NCBI RefSeq assembly: GCF_012489685.1
Contig: NC_080042.1
Span: 41,282,066-41,346,065, forward strand
From: Lotus japonicus
Taxonomy: Eukaryota; Streptophyta; Magnoliopsida; Fabales; Fabaceae
Direction of reading: 5' to 3'
DNA length: 64,000 bases
This document shows, piece after piece, positions 42,713-54,462 of the stretch. Position 1 is the stretch's first letter. Each line of letters begins with the position of its first letter. Position numbers and translations under genes: made by a program. The notes below the pieces were generated by a model, which had not been told where the DNA came from, did not search any database, and saw only the letters and a list, made by a program, of their open reading frames with translations.

Positions 42713-43547
42713 TTGTAAGATCCTAACCTTTACTATGTAATGTTTAAGTGGTGTATTCATTAAAAATGGAGTTTTTAGTGAAGTTTGCTTGAATTGCTTG
42801 TCTGTTCGTGATCTTGTGTGAAATTTTAGGAGGTCTTAACGACCTTATTTGGAGAAGCTTCCTTCATGAGAGTTGTAGCTCTCTGAGTTAGCTAAATTCT
42901 CCAATTGGTTTGTGTCAAGCCGATGTCTGTAGCTCAGGATAATTGAATTTTAGTGACGAAAGGTCCTGCTGTACAGTACCTACGAATTTTACAAAAATCA
43001 GAAATTTTATTCTTGAGTTAAATCCTTTTGGTTAATGATTGATTGTGGGTTAAAGATCCAGTCAGAGGATGTGGGCTTAGGATTAATGGGAGACGATCCT
43101 AATTGGGCTAGGAGTGTCATGGGCTTGAGGAAGGAGGGAAATTAGGGTTTGAAACCCTAATAACCCTTGTGGCTAGCGGCCACATATGTTGAATGGGGGG
43201 AGTTTTATTTGCTTTAAGGCTGATTATGGCTAATTTATGGATGATTAATTAAGTTGACTTTGTGCTTTTGGGCTTGGGCTACCTAGGAAGGAAAAAGGAA
43301 AAACAAAACAAAGAGGGAAATTGGGGTTTGAAACCCTAATAACCCTTGTGGCTAGCGGCCACATATGTTGAATGGGGGGAGTTTTATTTGCTTTAAGGTT
43401 GATTATGGCTAATTTATGGATGATTAATTAAGTTGGCTTTGTGCTTTTGGGCTTGGGCTACCTAGGAATGAAAAAGGAAAAACAAAACAAAAACCATAGC
43501 CCATTTGATGTGTGCCGCCGGTTTTGGTTTATGGAGAGGAGGGAAAC
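42713..43547 (+). repeat. F1-C 3' LTR, first 835 bp
   Basis: It begins TGTAAGATCCTAACC after the PPT. Phrases such as CTTCCTTCATGAGAGTTGTAGC and CTGTACAGTACC match the solo LTR 132-2616 in reverse. A 179-bp duplication lies at 43134-43491. It ends where the F3 LTR starts; the bases before that are GAAAC, but no matching duplication is found. Confidence 0.8.
43134..43491 (+). repeat. 179-bp tandem duplication
   Basis: GAGGGAAATT(A/G)GGGTTTGAAACCC through GAAAAACAAAAC occurs twice in a row (43134-43312, 43313-43491) with only a handful of differences by eye. It is a recent local duplication within the LTR and has no coding content. Confidence 0.93.
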
Positions 43548-45655
43548 TGTAAGACCTGGATTTATAGAACAAGTTAATTTCCGACTCACGCGTAGAATCA
43601 GTGTAAGCGTGACAGGAGTTTGATGTTCGAGAAAGATTAATGAAGAAGAAAGTTCAGGAATTGCTTGAGGAATGTTGCGTAGTCGCTGTAGGAATTAGTG
43701 CGAGTCGTCTGCACACCTGCCTTATGGCGAGAGTGTCCGGAATAGGCTAATTTCACTTTTAGAGCAAAGTATTAAGTGAGATTTCAAATCCTTGGAAAAT
43801 TTAAAGGTTCTCTTTATTTTTCCTTCGACCAGCGTTTCATTTCGAAACCCTGGACTGTACGCACGATAGTATTCACTCTTCGGAAGTCCGACGACGCTAA
43901 TTTCTTTGCTTCGAAACCCTAAATTCAATCACTGGATGAAGACTTTTTTCTATTTGGGACTTCTAACGAAGTTTCCATTCGCGTAGCCAGATTTGTTTCG
44001 ACGTTTCCAATCTTTCTTCAGAACAAAGTTTTGTCGTCTGACCATCACAGCAAAAAGTAGTTTTTCGGGACAGATTAACTTACACCGCTTTTGGGATTTT
44101 AGATATCGTTTTTCCCAAATGTTAGAGTTTTGTTTTGAGTTTTGGAATTCTGTCGCCAGAATCTCTCTTAGAATTCATCGGTGAACGTGCTGCAAAAATC
44201 GGAATCGCGAAATTTTCATTTTCCCGCGATTTCACCTTCCTATAAATAGTTAAAAATTCAAAATATCTTCATTTTCTTTCCAAAGAGGGCCGCGAGTTTA
44301 GGAGAGGAGAGGGAGAAGAATTTTTCGCCGAAACTTGACCGATCTTCGCGCAGTTCGTTCCTACTTCAAGGTATCGAGGTAACTAGCTTGATTCTTACCT
44401 CTGATCACTGTTTCTACTGCGTTTCTTTAGCTGTTTCTGTGCTCAAAGTTTCGAGCTTTTTGTAAAACTGTCTGTTTTTCCTGATTTCTCTGTTGGGGTA
44501 TCTTCTCTACATGCCCAAGAGCCTAGAACCTTCGTCGGTATTCGCCGATATGGATCGAGTTGTCAAGGATCTGAAAAACTGTTTCAAAACCTTTTTTGGT
44601 ACACATTTCGAAACTTTACTGTCGAAAAGTCGTAATTTGACTTCGTGCCTTTAGGATTAGTTGTCACGGATGTCGTTAGGATCATTGCTGTCAAATTTGT
44701 TTTCCGAAGTGATAACTTTGAGGTTTTGAGCTTTTATTTTGGACCAAAACGCCTCTGAACAGCCGTATTTCGAACCGATTGTCCGAAAATTTTTCTGACA
44801 GTTTCTTTGCCTTAGTTTTACCCTAAAACTACCTTGTAAACATATTAGATCGAAGAAAAAGAGCCGGAGCTCCTTTCTCCTTTTGGCCGAGAGCTATTTC
44901 AGGGGGGGGGAGTTTTTCGTTTTCGAAAACTTGTCTTTTCGTATCCGATTGTTGTATTCTGAAGCTTTAATGCTTTGTCTATCGTTAATTAGCTGTATTG
45001 TGATCGAGCTAATCGATTTTGTTTGGATTTCTGCTCTGTTTTCTCCGAGGTTCAGTTGAAGGGACTTTGGATATTTCAGAGCAATTGTGTGAAGGATATT
45101 TTAACCACGAGACTGGAGCAGCTCGAGGTTAGGGCAACTTACTATTAGCTATGACTGCATGATAGGCGTCGATAGATTCGACTTATGCTTTACTTTGATG
45201 TTGATTATGTTGATGAACTGATGTTATGATGTTTTCCATAACTGATGATGTTGAGATGTTATTGAATTGTGCGTTTTGACGCGACTTCGGAGTTGGGATT
45301 CATTGAACTGGTGTTGTTTGATATTTCGGGTTGGATGAACAACCCTAGGCAAGTTCAAATGTGGGGTTTGAGACTTAGCCATTCGTTGGTATTTGTTGGA
45401 ATACTTAGACTTTCCCCGGGAAATTTCTTTTGGTGGGTTCTTGGAAAACTTAGAATGAATGGAATTTTGAAAACTAAAGACCTTAGAGAACTTAGTTTTC
45501 AAAGAAGTAAACTCATAACCTGACTAATTCAATTTAAACGTTTTAATTATTGAATGAACCATAGGGAACTAAAGCGGAAAAATAATTGCGAAAGACGGGG
45601 AAAAGTCGACTTTTGTTGTGGGTTTTGGAGGATTGCTGGACACCAAAGAGGGGGT
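43548..45655 (+). repeat. truncated LTR, gypsy family F3
   Basis: It starts TGTAAGACCTGGATTTATAG and follows the F3 solo LTR (in reverse, from 28159 to about 26080) through the E2F-like/TATA block, the GCCCAAGAGC stretch, the donor-like GAGGTTAGGGCAAC and GGGAAAAGTCGACTTTTGTTG. After GGACACCAAAGAGGGGG the match stops and degenerate internal DNA follows. The LTR ORF part is therefore missing. Confidence 0.85.
44204..44248 (+). promoter_or_regulatory. E2F-like sites plus TATA box, second F3 copy
   Basis: ATCGCGAAATTTTCA is followed by TTTTCCCGCG (44219-44228) and TATAAATA (44241-44248), matching the F3 solo LTR and the F2 arrangement. Confidence 0.5.
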
Positions 45656-46866
45656 GATATTCTGAATCACAGCTGATCATGGACTTTGATAGAAGGATGT
45701 GTAACATGAATTTGAATTGACCGAGGATTAGTCGGGTTTGAGAGGAAAGTTCGTGTTAAGTAATTGATTTTCCTTGGGAAGGAGTTGTAGCTTTAAGAAA
45801 TGAATATTCACTTAAGAAGTGTTGGAGAGTTAAAGGATATTGGTGGTCCAAACTTAGTGAAGGTTTAGATTTTAAGCCAATTGATTTTATCCCAAACGCG
45901 TGAGACATGATGTCTTGTCAGGTTCTGATCGAGAGGCTAAGTGTTGGATTGATTGGAGGATGAATAAGTTACAGAAAGGAAAATGTTAGTATTAAGATTA
46001 ATACCTGAGGTTGTTATATTTGGACGAGTTTCGTAGAGTTTAAGAGTCAATGGAACTTTGTTATGGATTTTGATGATGCATATTACGGTTAACAAGTGAA
46101 TTTTACTAAAGTTGAATGAGAATCCTAGGGCTAAGGTTGACCTAGTGAACTGAGATTCATGTACACATAAGAGATTTAGTGGTGTTAGCGGTTACGATAA
46201 CAGTTAAATCTCAGAATGTTGAAGGATCGGATGATAAAATGGCTAGTTAAGTCCCTTGAGGTATAGTTATGATTTAATCTTCTAGAGGATAAGTCTCGAT
46301 TTGTGCGAAGTGTTTGGGATTTCAGTAAGTGTAAATAGGTTTGAGTGAGGGAAGTTTTGAGGAAGAAGACGATAATAATTGATTGTTAGATATTAAGAGG
46401 AGGATTATCTTATAAGTTGTTGATAAATTGATGTTGAAGGGGATAAGATTAGTGAAGGACAAGAAATAAGGACATAAGTCGAGTTTTAATTCGAATAGTG
46501 ACTAAGTAGAAGTTTGATTTCGTGGTGTGTGTAAAGATAGTTACGAAGTTGGAGGTGTTTTAATGGACTAGCGGTTTCCAAGGGGATGATTCGTCTAGGA
46601 GTTATCGAACAGACAAGTGGAGTTTTGGACTGTAGATGAAGATCACGAGGACAAGTGGAGTATTTACTTTGAAATGACAGAGAGGCACCGAGTTTAAGAA
46701 GAATTTCGGACGACCGAAAGTAAAGAAGCAAGTGGCTAAGATTGTGCGACTGCACGGAGTGCCAACCGGTATCATTTCAAGCAGAGATCCGACGCAAGTG
46801 ATCGAGTCAGACGACATGAAGTTGAATGATGGTTTGTCTTTTGAGACGCCGACAGTTAGCAGTGGG
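45656..46866 (+). other. degenerate gypsy internal DNA with integrase scraps
   Basis: The first 0.8 kb match 40510-41270 by eye and have no coding signal. At 46735-46800 the plus frame reads [20 protein letters not shown], an integrase piece in which Ser replaces the second catalytic Asp. At once after it comes QVIESDDMKLNDGLSFETP, from the chromodomain-proximal tail, so the rest of the core is deleted. The F2 LTR of E-A inserts at 46866/46867; the preceding five bases GTGGG would be its target duplication, but its partner lies outside the window. Confidence 0.65.
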
Positions 46867-47355
46867 TGTAACACCCCGATTTCGGTGGCGTCACTTTAGT
46901 AACCAAAAGTAAACTTAATGCGGAAAAACGTGAAATATTTTTTTTTTGATAATAACTAAGACAAGACTGAATTAAATAAAACCCAAAAGCGAAAAGCAAT
47001 AGAACTAATATACAATATATAAACAGCCCCCGCTGGGGTAGTAACCTCGTCACGAGTAAACCTCCAGTGACGGAAAGAAAAGTGTAACGCCCGAAGGCAA
47101 CATATACAAACCAAATGAAAAGGGTGAAGTGCCCGCAACACCATCCCTCAAAACTGAGAATCAGCTGACCCAATGGCCTGAAAATAAGACCTCCTAAGTC
47201 CAACCAACTCTCTGTGATTCCCGTAAGGAAACCACACAAAAAGCTATAGGCGGATCTACCCTGTCCCCTAAGTAACAAATGAAGCAAGACTGTCAGAGCT
47301 AAAACTCTACTCCTACACTAATCCTAACTCGAGGAGCTCATACTAACACTCAAAA

Positions 47356-47835
47356 CTATGTGCTAGCATGATCGTCGTCTGAATCAGAATCCAGAACGAC
47401 CAAGTCTACTAACCCTATCCGTCCTCCCCTCGCAACCGCAGTACGCTCCGATGCTGGACTCACGGGCTTAGGGCCCGAACCCTGATCATCGATGATCGCA
47501 ACAGAGGGTGCACTAGACCCTGCCGAAGGCACTCCCACTGGAATCTCCTCTGAGGGATCCTCCTCCTCTGAAGATGACGGTGGCGGCGGTGCTCCTCCGA
47601 ATCCTGGTCCGCAGTGAACGCCCGGTGGCAAGTTGAAGCTGATAGAGCATCGCCTCAACACTCCTGACCTCAAGAGTCCTCCACTGTCCACGTGATCCTC
47701 CATGATACGCCCCGAATACGTCGCTCGGTGGCTCGCGGGGTCAACCACCAACGACCCGGGGTCGTCCTGATCGATCATCTCATACCTAATCCCCCCCGAA
47801 GGGTGGACCATGGTGAACCAGTCCGCAATATTCAT
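47356..47835 (-). CDS. LTR-encoded ORF, family F2, second intact copy
   Basis: This 159-codon ORF runs from the ATG in TTTTGTCAGATG to TAG; the frame is open 17 codons upstream. It has MNIADWFTMV, PSGGIRYEMID, VVDPASHRATYSGRIMED, LPPGVHCGPG, SSSEEEDPSEE and the tail DSDSDDDHAST, identical at the end to the E1 copy (8769-9239). Between the two, the Pro/Ser/Glu linker varies in length and composition while both ends are kept. Both are open in frame despite many DNA differences. Function unknown. Confidence 0.6.
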   Translation of the reverse strand: MNIADWFTMVHPSGGIRYEMIDQDDPGSLVVDPASHRATYSGRIMEDHVDSGGLLRSGVLRRCSISFNLPPGVHCGPGFGGAPPPPSSSEEEDPSEEIPVGVPSAGSSAPSVAIIDDQGSGPKPVSPASERTAVARGGRIGLVDLVVLDSDSDDDHAST

Positions 47836-48504
47836 CTGACAAAAGGCGTTGTCCGCCAAAACACACACAGAAGACGCGAGGGTCAACTCTAAAGAACTAT
47901 GTAGATAATAAACCCAATAGGTACAATTAATAGATAGCCACTTAGGCTTATAACTAGAGATATCATTCCTAGGGATGCATGTTCCACAAAATCATAACGA
48001 CAATAATAACAATTAGCATGTTCCAAGTAAGTTTATCAAATAGCAACCACACTCATCAACTAAGTCAGTATGCATGTTGCGTGATATGTATGCAGGTTAA
48101 CCCAGTCAACCAATATGCAATCCGGAACGAATGGACATCATCGGATCAGCCCGTCACCAGCCACGGTGGTGCCATTTCGGCCCGTGATGTCTCTTACTCC
48201 AACAGGGGTAGTCAGATCAGCAGTAAACCCGTAGGTCTGCCATTTCGGTCTGCTACAAGAGACGTCTACAAACGCTCTTTCACGGCATTCCGGGTCTTAT
48301 GACCATTTTGGAAACCGACGAGGTCCAGAGTACGTCCTGTGTTAATACCTCATTAATGTTGCATGTATGCAAAATGATTAGTCAAACAACGTCTCCGACC
48401 TCACTCGACACGTCGCCACGTGTTCTAGGGAAGTTAAAGTCTCTAAAAGCTTACCCTAAGGTAAAGTCGATTCTGCGACCAAAAGACACACTTCATAACG
48501 ACAC

Positions 48505-48630
48505 ATAGCTGCTCCAACAGCACCACAACACACGCTGCTCCAACAGCCCAATAACACACGCTGCTCCAACAGCACAACAATAAACGCTGCTCCAACAGCA
48601 CAACATCAAACGCTGCTCCAACAGCACAAC
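48505..48630 (-). repeat. CTGCTCCAACAGC minisatellite, 5 units
   Basis: Five units of about 24-27 bp contain GCTGCTCCAACAGC, itself a near-palindrome (GCTG...CAGC), separated by short A/C-rich filler. The E1 LTR has a related single stretch (GGGAGCAGTTGTGTTG near 7950), so the array expanded within this lineage. Confidence 0.85.
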
Positions 48631-50155
48631 GACAACATACTCAACACTTGGATCCGACGACACTCCTCGTTTTCCAAAATTAAGATTTCACTTCCAATGC
48701 CTTCCTTCGAGGTTGTTATCATTACTTAAAGATTTAGAGGTTATTTAAGGTCTTATGAGTTTTCTTTATAAAATAGATTCCATTTTGTCTTATCGCAAGT
48801 CTTATACATTTGCAGGATCTCCCAATCCCAAGTCGCTTCCCGAGGATGTCTCGATCCACTAAACAAAATCAAGGCCCGAACCTCGTTCGTCCTATCAAAC
48901 TTTCTCAAAACTCTCAAAATAAAATCGGCATGACCTGCCCGCTATTCTCACCATTCAGAATCTCAGATTTCCAGTGTAAAGCATATTTAAATCATCACAA
49001 TCAACAACATGTCATATATCAAGAAATCTCAACATTAACACTTAGCACTTAGCATATAAAGCATGCACCACACATCCTAGATTACCCACATAGCACATAG
49101 CATGTAAGTCAATCTTCAAAAACATTCAGTAGATGAATCATCTACATTGTCAGCCGAAGCCTCAGAAAACATTTTCAATCACACACAATCCAGTGCATAA
49201 ATAGTAAACAATGTCGAAACATCGACCCTAAGCATTAACTAGAGATTCAGTGAGAAGCCCTCACCTGAAAGTTCTCCAGAATGATCAACTAGTGCTTCCT
49301 CGCACTCAAAGTGTTGGTCCTCAGAGAAATCCTCAAAAGCACCTTTACAACAAAATCACAGAATACTATAAGAATCTATCGAAAACTAAGCTATCGATAC
49401 TTACTAAGGTTACTCGAAGTAATCTATACTCTAAGGTACGATAATCTAGCGCGAAAAGACAAGTTTTCGGAAAAGGAAATTTCTTCCTCCCCCTCTAATA
49501 GGCTCGGCCACTTTTCACAATTAAGGGGCTCGATTTTTCTTCGATCAAACTTGGTTCCTATGCTTTCATAAGCCGTAACTAAGGGTATTCTGAACTCGGA
49601 AAAATTATCGGATCAAAAACTGTCGCAGGGGTATTTTGGTCATGATTTTTAACTTAGGATTTTCAAAACTGAAATCCCAAAAATAAAATTTTGCAGGGAC
49701 GTCACCAACGACGTTTATGACAACTAATCCTACTAGCACTAAGCTAAGGCGATAGTTTTCAGCCTAGAGGTTGGAACTTTACTCAAAAACTACATAAATG
49801 GGTATTTTAGGCTAGAATTGATTCCGGCGGAATTCCGGCGACATAACGGAAAATCTAATCCGGCAGAAGTGATCTTGGGCACATATAGAAGAGGTTTAGA
49901 ATCAGAAATGAAAGATTCAGGATAGTTTTGCAAAAACCCATAAACTATCCACTCAGAAAACTCTACAGAAAAGCTATGGAAAAAGCGATCGGAGGTAAGG
50001 ATTAGCGACTATACCTCGAAACCTTGAAGCAGCGACTAACGGATCAACGATCAAGCAAGTAATGAAGAAAACTCTTCTTCCTTCTTCCTTGTTGAAGCTC
50101 GCGGGTTTGAAGAGAGAAAATGGAGGAGAATTTGAGTTTTTCTTCCTTTCTTTGC

Positions 50156-50205
50156 TATATATAAAGGTTGGAAATTCGCGGGAAAATGAAAGTTTCGCGA
50201 ATCTG
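50156..50205 (-). promoter_or_regulatory. E2F-like sites plus TATA box, E-A 3' LTR
   Basis: In minus sense TCGCGAAAC, TTTTCCCGCG (50186-50177) and TATATATA (50163-50156) follow each other as in the other F2 LTRs. Confidence 0.55.
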
Positions 50206-50870
50206 ATTTTTCCGGCGTCATTCTCCGTGAATTAATAGATATGTTTTGGCAAAAGGATTCCAAAACTATAAAGAGGTCTCCTTGTATTTTTGGCAACTAA
50301 TGCATAGTCGGTATAAAACTATTTTACCCGATAAGTTTCTTTTTGCATCGAATGTCGGAATAGAAGACTTCCTTCGGAAGAAAGATTGAAATCATCAAGA
50401 GAAATGGGTGTACGCGTGTAGAATATTCATTTGAAGTTCTGAATAGATAAAGTCCCCATAGTCGGGTGATTCTAGGGTTTTGAAATACCAGGGATTCGGT
50501 TTCGGCAAACTTCCGATGATTGGAATCGGACGTTCGTAGATCCTAGAGTTTCGCCTCGAAACGATTGTGATATATGGAAAAAGAGAAGTTCTAACATTTC
50601 TCTGAAGATTTTTGGAATTAACTGCCATCGTGCCTAAAAGTGAAAATTAGCTATATACTAGGGTTTCTGACCTAGGTTTAAGCGTAAAACGTTCGTGCTA
50701 TAACTTTTATCGATCATAATGCAATCCTTGAACTTTTCCTGAACTTTCTCCTTCATAAATATATTTCATTTAATAAACTTTCGTTCAGGTTTCCCTTCAC
50801 ATTACATCAACCCTAATCGTGAATAAGAAGTTTATTCACTTAGCATGAACTTAAAAACTCGGGCCTTACA

Positions 50871-50890
50871 TTACTACCCTCCAAAAAGAA
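50871..50890 (-). promoter_or_regulatory. E-A polypurine tract
   Basis: In minus sense CTTTTTGGAGGGTAGTAA lies just before the LTR start. The GGAGGG core resembles the F1 tracts. Confidence 0.75.
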
Positions 50891-50907
50891 AGTTTCGACC
50901 TCGAAAC

Positions 50908-53900
50908 TTAAGGGTTAGTAAAAAGTTCTGGATACTGTTCGTGAATCTTCTCCTTCAGCTCCCATGTCGCATCACCAGTGTCTTTATTCCAAATGACCTT
51001 CACTAATTCGATCTCTTTCCCTCTCAACTGTTTTATCCTGGTGTCACCGATGCTAATTGGCGGTGTCTCGAAAGACAAATCATCCTTCAACTCCATATCA
51101 TCCAGCTCGATAACATGTGTCGGATCCGCAATATATTTCCTCAGTTGTGACACGTGGAATACATCATGAATATTTGATAGAAATGGAGGTAGTGCAATCT
51201 GATATGCGACTGGTCCAATTCGACGAGTGATCTGATACGGTCCAATGAACTTGGGCGTAAGCTTCTTTGACTTGATTGCTCGACCAACACCCGTCGTCTG
51301 AGTAACTCTCAGAAATACATGATCTCCTTCTTCGAACTCCAGAGTTCCGCGCCTCTGATCTGCATAACTCTTCTGTCTACTCTGAGAAGTCCTCATCTTC
51401 TCTCTGATCTGCTTGATCTTCTCGGTGGTCTGTTGCAGAAGTTCCAGTCCTACCAACAGATTTTCTCCGTTTTGGTACCAACACAAAGGTGTTCTACACT
51501 TGCGGCCATACAAAGCCTCATACGGTGCCATACCAATGCTCGTATGAAAACTGTTGTTGTATGTGAACTCAATCAATGGCAATAAGGTATCCCAACTGCC
51601 CTTGTTGTCCAGAACGCAAGCGCGTAACAAATCCTCCAACGACTGAATAGTTCTCTCAGTCTGTCCATCAGTCTGCGGATGATAAGCAGAACTTAGTCTC
51701 AGCCTCGTTCCCAAAGCTTCTTGAAGAGCTCCCCAAAAATGTGATGTAAACTTCGGGTCTCGATCGGATACAATACTTGTCGGTACTCCGTGAAGTCGTA
51801 CAATCTCCGCTATATATAACTCTGATAGTTTCTCCACGTTGTACGTAGTCCTCACCGGTACGAAATGAGCCGACTTAGTCAGTCGATCCACGATTACCCA
51901 AATAGAATCGGATCCCTTCTGAGTTCTTGGCAAAGCCACGATGAAATCCATTGATATGCTATCCCATTTCCATTCTGGCACATCCAAGCTTTGTAGCATA
52001 CCTGAAGACTTCTGATGCTCCACCTTCGCCTTCTGACATGTCAGACATGCAGCTACATACTCAGCCACTTGTCTTTTCATTCCTGGCCACCAAAAATTCA
52101 CCTTCAAGTCCTGGTACATCTTCTTCATTCCAGGATGAATGCTTAACTTGCTCTTGTGACCTTCATCCATAATCAATCTTCGCAAGTCAGGGTTGTTAGG
52201 TACACAAACCCTATCCTTGCACCGTAGGATATTGTCACTTCCTACCTTGAATTCTGGGTCTTTACCTTGACTCACCAAATTCCTTTTCCCGAGCAGAAAC
52301 TCATCTTGTAACTGTTGGTCTCGGATTTCTTCCATCAATCCATTGGTAATTCTGATTATCCCAAACTTCAGTTCTCCCTCGGATAATTTCACATCCAAGC
52401 TCATATCTCGAAATTGTTCCAGCAGTTGCAGCTCCTTCACCATCATCGACGAGATGTGCATCTTCCGGCTCAAGGCATCAGCAACAACATTCGCCTTTCC
52501 AGGATGATATTGCAGAGTGAACTCGTAATCTTTGAGAAATTCCATCCACCGACGCTGTCTCATGTTCAGCTCCTTCTGCTCAAACAAATACTTCAAGCTC
52601 TTATGATCACTAAATATGGTGAAATTGCATCCATATAAGTGATGTCTCCAAATCTTCAGCGCAAATACGATTGCAGCTAGTTCCAAGTCATGAGTCGGAT
52701 AATTCTTCTCATGCACCTTCAGTTGTCTTGAAGCATAAGCAACCACCTTCCGATGTTGCATCAGCACACATCCCAAACCTTGATGCGAAGCATCACAGTA
52801 TACCTCATAAGGTTCCTCCGGTTGCGGTAAGACGAGTACAGGTGACGTCGTCAACCGTTCCTTCATCGTCTGAAAGCTAGTCTCGCACGCTTCAGTCCAT
52901 GCAAAAGGTTGGTCCTTCCTCGTTAGTTGAGTCAAAGGTCCAACTATCTTCGCGAAGTTCTCGATGAAACGACGATAGTATCCCGCCAAACCGACAAAAC
53001 TTCTGATCTCCGTCACTGTCTTCGGCCGTTCCCACGACAATACGGTCTCTACCTTTGCTGGATCCACAGCTATCCCCTCCTTAGAGATCACATGGCCTAA
53101 GAATTTTACCTCTTTGAGCCAAAATTCGCACTTAGAAGGATTGGCATACAACTCCTTCTCCCTCAGCACTTGTAAAACTTGTCGCAAGTGCTCCTCATGG
53201 TCTTCAGCATTCTTTGAATAGATCAGAATGTCGTCGATAAACACCACGACGAATCGATCCAGGAAGGTATGGAAAGTCATATTCATGTAAGCCATGAATA
53301 TTGCCGGCGCATTTGTCACCCCAAATGGCATCACTAAGTACTCATAGTGTCCATAACGGGTTCTGAATGCCGTCTTCTGGATATCCTCGGTCTTGACCCT
53401 GATTTGATGATAACCCGACTTCAGGTCGATCTTCGAGAATATTGTAGCTCCTCGTAGTTGATCCATCAAATCATCAATCCTAGGTAACGGATACCTATTC
53501 TTGACGGTTACCTTGTTCAATTGTCGGTAGTCGACACATAATCTCGACTTCCCGTCCTTCTTCTTCACCAATAAGACTGGCGCTCCCCAAGGTGAAACGC
53601 TTGGTCGTATGAATCCCTTCGACAGAAGATCTTCGAGTTGGGACTTCAATTCCACTAGCTCCGCAGGTGCCATACGATATGGTGCAATCGAAATCGGCCC
53701 TGTTCCCGGTACGATGTCTATAGCAAACTCAATGTCGCGCACAGGCGGCAATCCAGGTACATCGCCCGGAAAAACATCCGTGAATTCTTTCACTACTGGA
53801 ATACTGCCAACTTCTGGGTTCCCTTTGCTCTCCAAGCTTAGCAAAACAGAATACTCCTGAGATCCCTCGTTCAAAGCGACGCTGATGTGATTGGCAGATA

Positions 53901-54462
53901 GATACTCGGAAAGATCCGAATCAGGGAATACCACTCTCTTTCGGTTGCAGTCCAAAAGACAATGATAGCGGGACAACCAATCCATTCCTAGGATAACATC
54001 TAGGTTCTTAAGAGTTAGGCATACTAGGTTAGCATGGTAGATCCTATTGTTGTATGTTATCGGACAATACATGCATGCTGAATTAGCAAGTAGAGTCTTG
54101 GCAGGAGTAGCAACTATCAGATCGAAGCTCAAAGCAGTAATAGGAAGTCTTAATCTGATTGCACAATCTCTAGAGATAAAAGAATCCGTTGCTCCGGAAT
54201 CAAAAAGTACGGATAGAAGATTACCGTCAATCCCGCAGTCGCCTCTAATCAGTCCATCTACCCCCTCAGCATCTTCACCATCCATGGTGTAGACTCTCGC
54301 CTTTGCAGCAGGACGCTTTCCTTGAGCAGTGTTGACGGTTGGCTCCGCCTTTGGTGCCCTGCACTGAGCAGCAGTATGCCCCAACTTGAGCAATTGAAGC
54401 ATTGAGGCCTCGTGTCGGGACAAGCACGAGCAAAGTGCCCCGGCTTCCCACACTTGAAGCAC
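50908..54462 (-). CDS. E-A pol: protease, RT, RNase H, integrase, chromodomain-like tail
   Basis: An uninterrupted 1184-codon frame. Residue landmarks: second half of a zinc knuckle LGHTAAQC (27-34), protease [10 protein letters not shown] (D88), RT LPRIDD (326-331) and FIDDILIYS (about 408-416), RNase [11 protein letters not shown] (D557), DH (619-620) and ADALSR (661-666), integrase HHCC ([13 protein letters not shown]; about 776-810), and catalytic D839, D900 and E936 with the D-35-E spacing. The chromodomain-like tail runs from about 1105 ([10 protein letters not shown]) to QYPELFTNP. Replication of the element RNA and integration are expected. The first 25 or so codons are out of the native frame; true pol continues gag after a one-base shift near 54390. 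Confidence 0.95.
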   Translation of the reverse strand: MLQVWEAGALCSCLSRHEASMLQLLKLGHTAAQCRAPKAEPTVNTAQGKRPAAKARVYTMDGEDAEGVDGLIRGDCGIDGNLLSVLFDSGATDSFISRDCAIRLRLPITALSFDLIVATPAKTLLANSACMYCPITYNNRIYHANLVCLTLKNLDVILGMDWLSRYHCLLDCNRKRVVFPDSDLSEYLSANHISVALNEGSQEYSVLLSLESKGNPEVGSIPVVKEFTDVFPGDVPGLPPVRDIEFAIDIVPGTGPISIAPYRMAPAELVELKSQLEDLLSKGFIRPSVSPWGAPVLLVKKKDGKSRLCVDYRQLNKVTVKNRYPLPRIDDLMDQLRGATIFSKIDLKSGYHQIRVKTEDIQKTAFRTRYGHYEYLVMPFGVTNAPAIFMAYMNMTFHTFLDRFVVVFIDDILIYSKNAEDHEEHLRQVLQVLREKELYANPSKCEFWLKEVKFLGHVISKEGIAVDPAKVETVLSWERPKTVTEIRSFVGLAGYYRRFIENFAKIVGPLTQLTRKDQPFAWTEACETSFQTMKERLTTSPVLVLPQPEEPYEVYCDASHQGLGCVLMQHRKVVAYASRQLKVHEKNYPTHDLELAAIVFALKIWRHHLYGCNFTIFSDHKSLKYLFEQKELNMRQRRWMEFLKDYEFTLQYHPGKANVVADALSRKMHISSMMVKELQLLEQFRDMSLDVKLSEGELKFGIIRITNGLMEEIRDQQLQDEFLLGKRNLVSQGKDPEFKVGSDNILRCKDRVCVPNNPDLRRLIMDEGHKSKLSIHPGMKKMYQDLKVNFWWPGMKRQVAEYVAACLTCQKAKVEHQKSSGMLQSLDVPEWKWDSISMDFIVALPRTQKGSDSIWVIVDRLTKSAHFVPVRTTYNVEKLSELYIAEIVRLHGVPTSIVSDRDPKFTSHFWGALQEALGTRLRLSSAYHPQTDGQTERTIQSLEDLLRACVLDNKGSWDTLLPLIEFTYNNSFHTSIGMAPYEALYGRKCRTPLCWYQNGENLLVGLELLQQTTEKIKQIREKMRTSQSRQKSYADQRRGTLEFEEGDHVFLRVTQTTGVGRAIKSKKLTPKFIGPYQITRRIGPVAYQIALPPFLSNIHDVFHVSQLRKYIADPTHVIELDDMELKDDLSFETPPISIGDTRIKQLRGKEIELVKVIWNKDTGDATWELKEKIHEQYPELFTNP

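Larger units (their letters stand above)
39800..43547 (+). mobile_element. gutted gypsy element F1-C
   Basis: A forward relic holds about 110 bp of the 5' LTR end (GTTACTGTGTGACACTCGAG to CGTTACA, like the end of the 132-2616 LTR), a PBS, an integrase HHCC piece, degenerate DNA with a minisatellite, a PPT (AAGGAGGGTGGCAT) and 835 bp of 3' LTR that stop where an F3 LTR begins. Gag, protease, RT and most of integrase are gone. Both LTRs are partial. Confidence 0.75.
46867..50870 (-). repeat. 3' LTR of E-A, family F2 (4004 bp)
   Basis: Starts (minus) TGTAAGGCCCGAG after the PPT and ends GGGGTGTTACA. The promoter block is at 50156-50205, a 24-27-bp repeat at 48505-48630 and the LTR ORF at 47835-47356. 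The rest of the 4 kb shows no coding signal. It differs from LTR 55560-59541 mostly by single-base indels in the latter. Confidence 0.95.
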
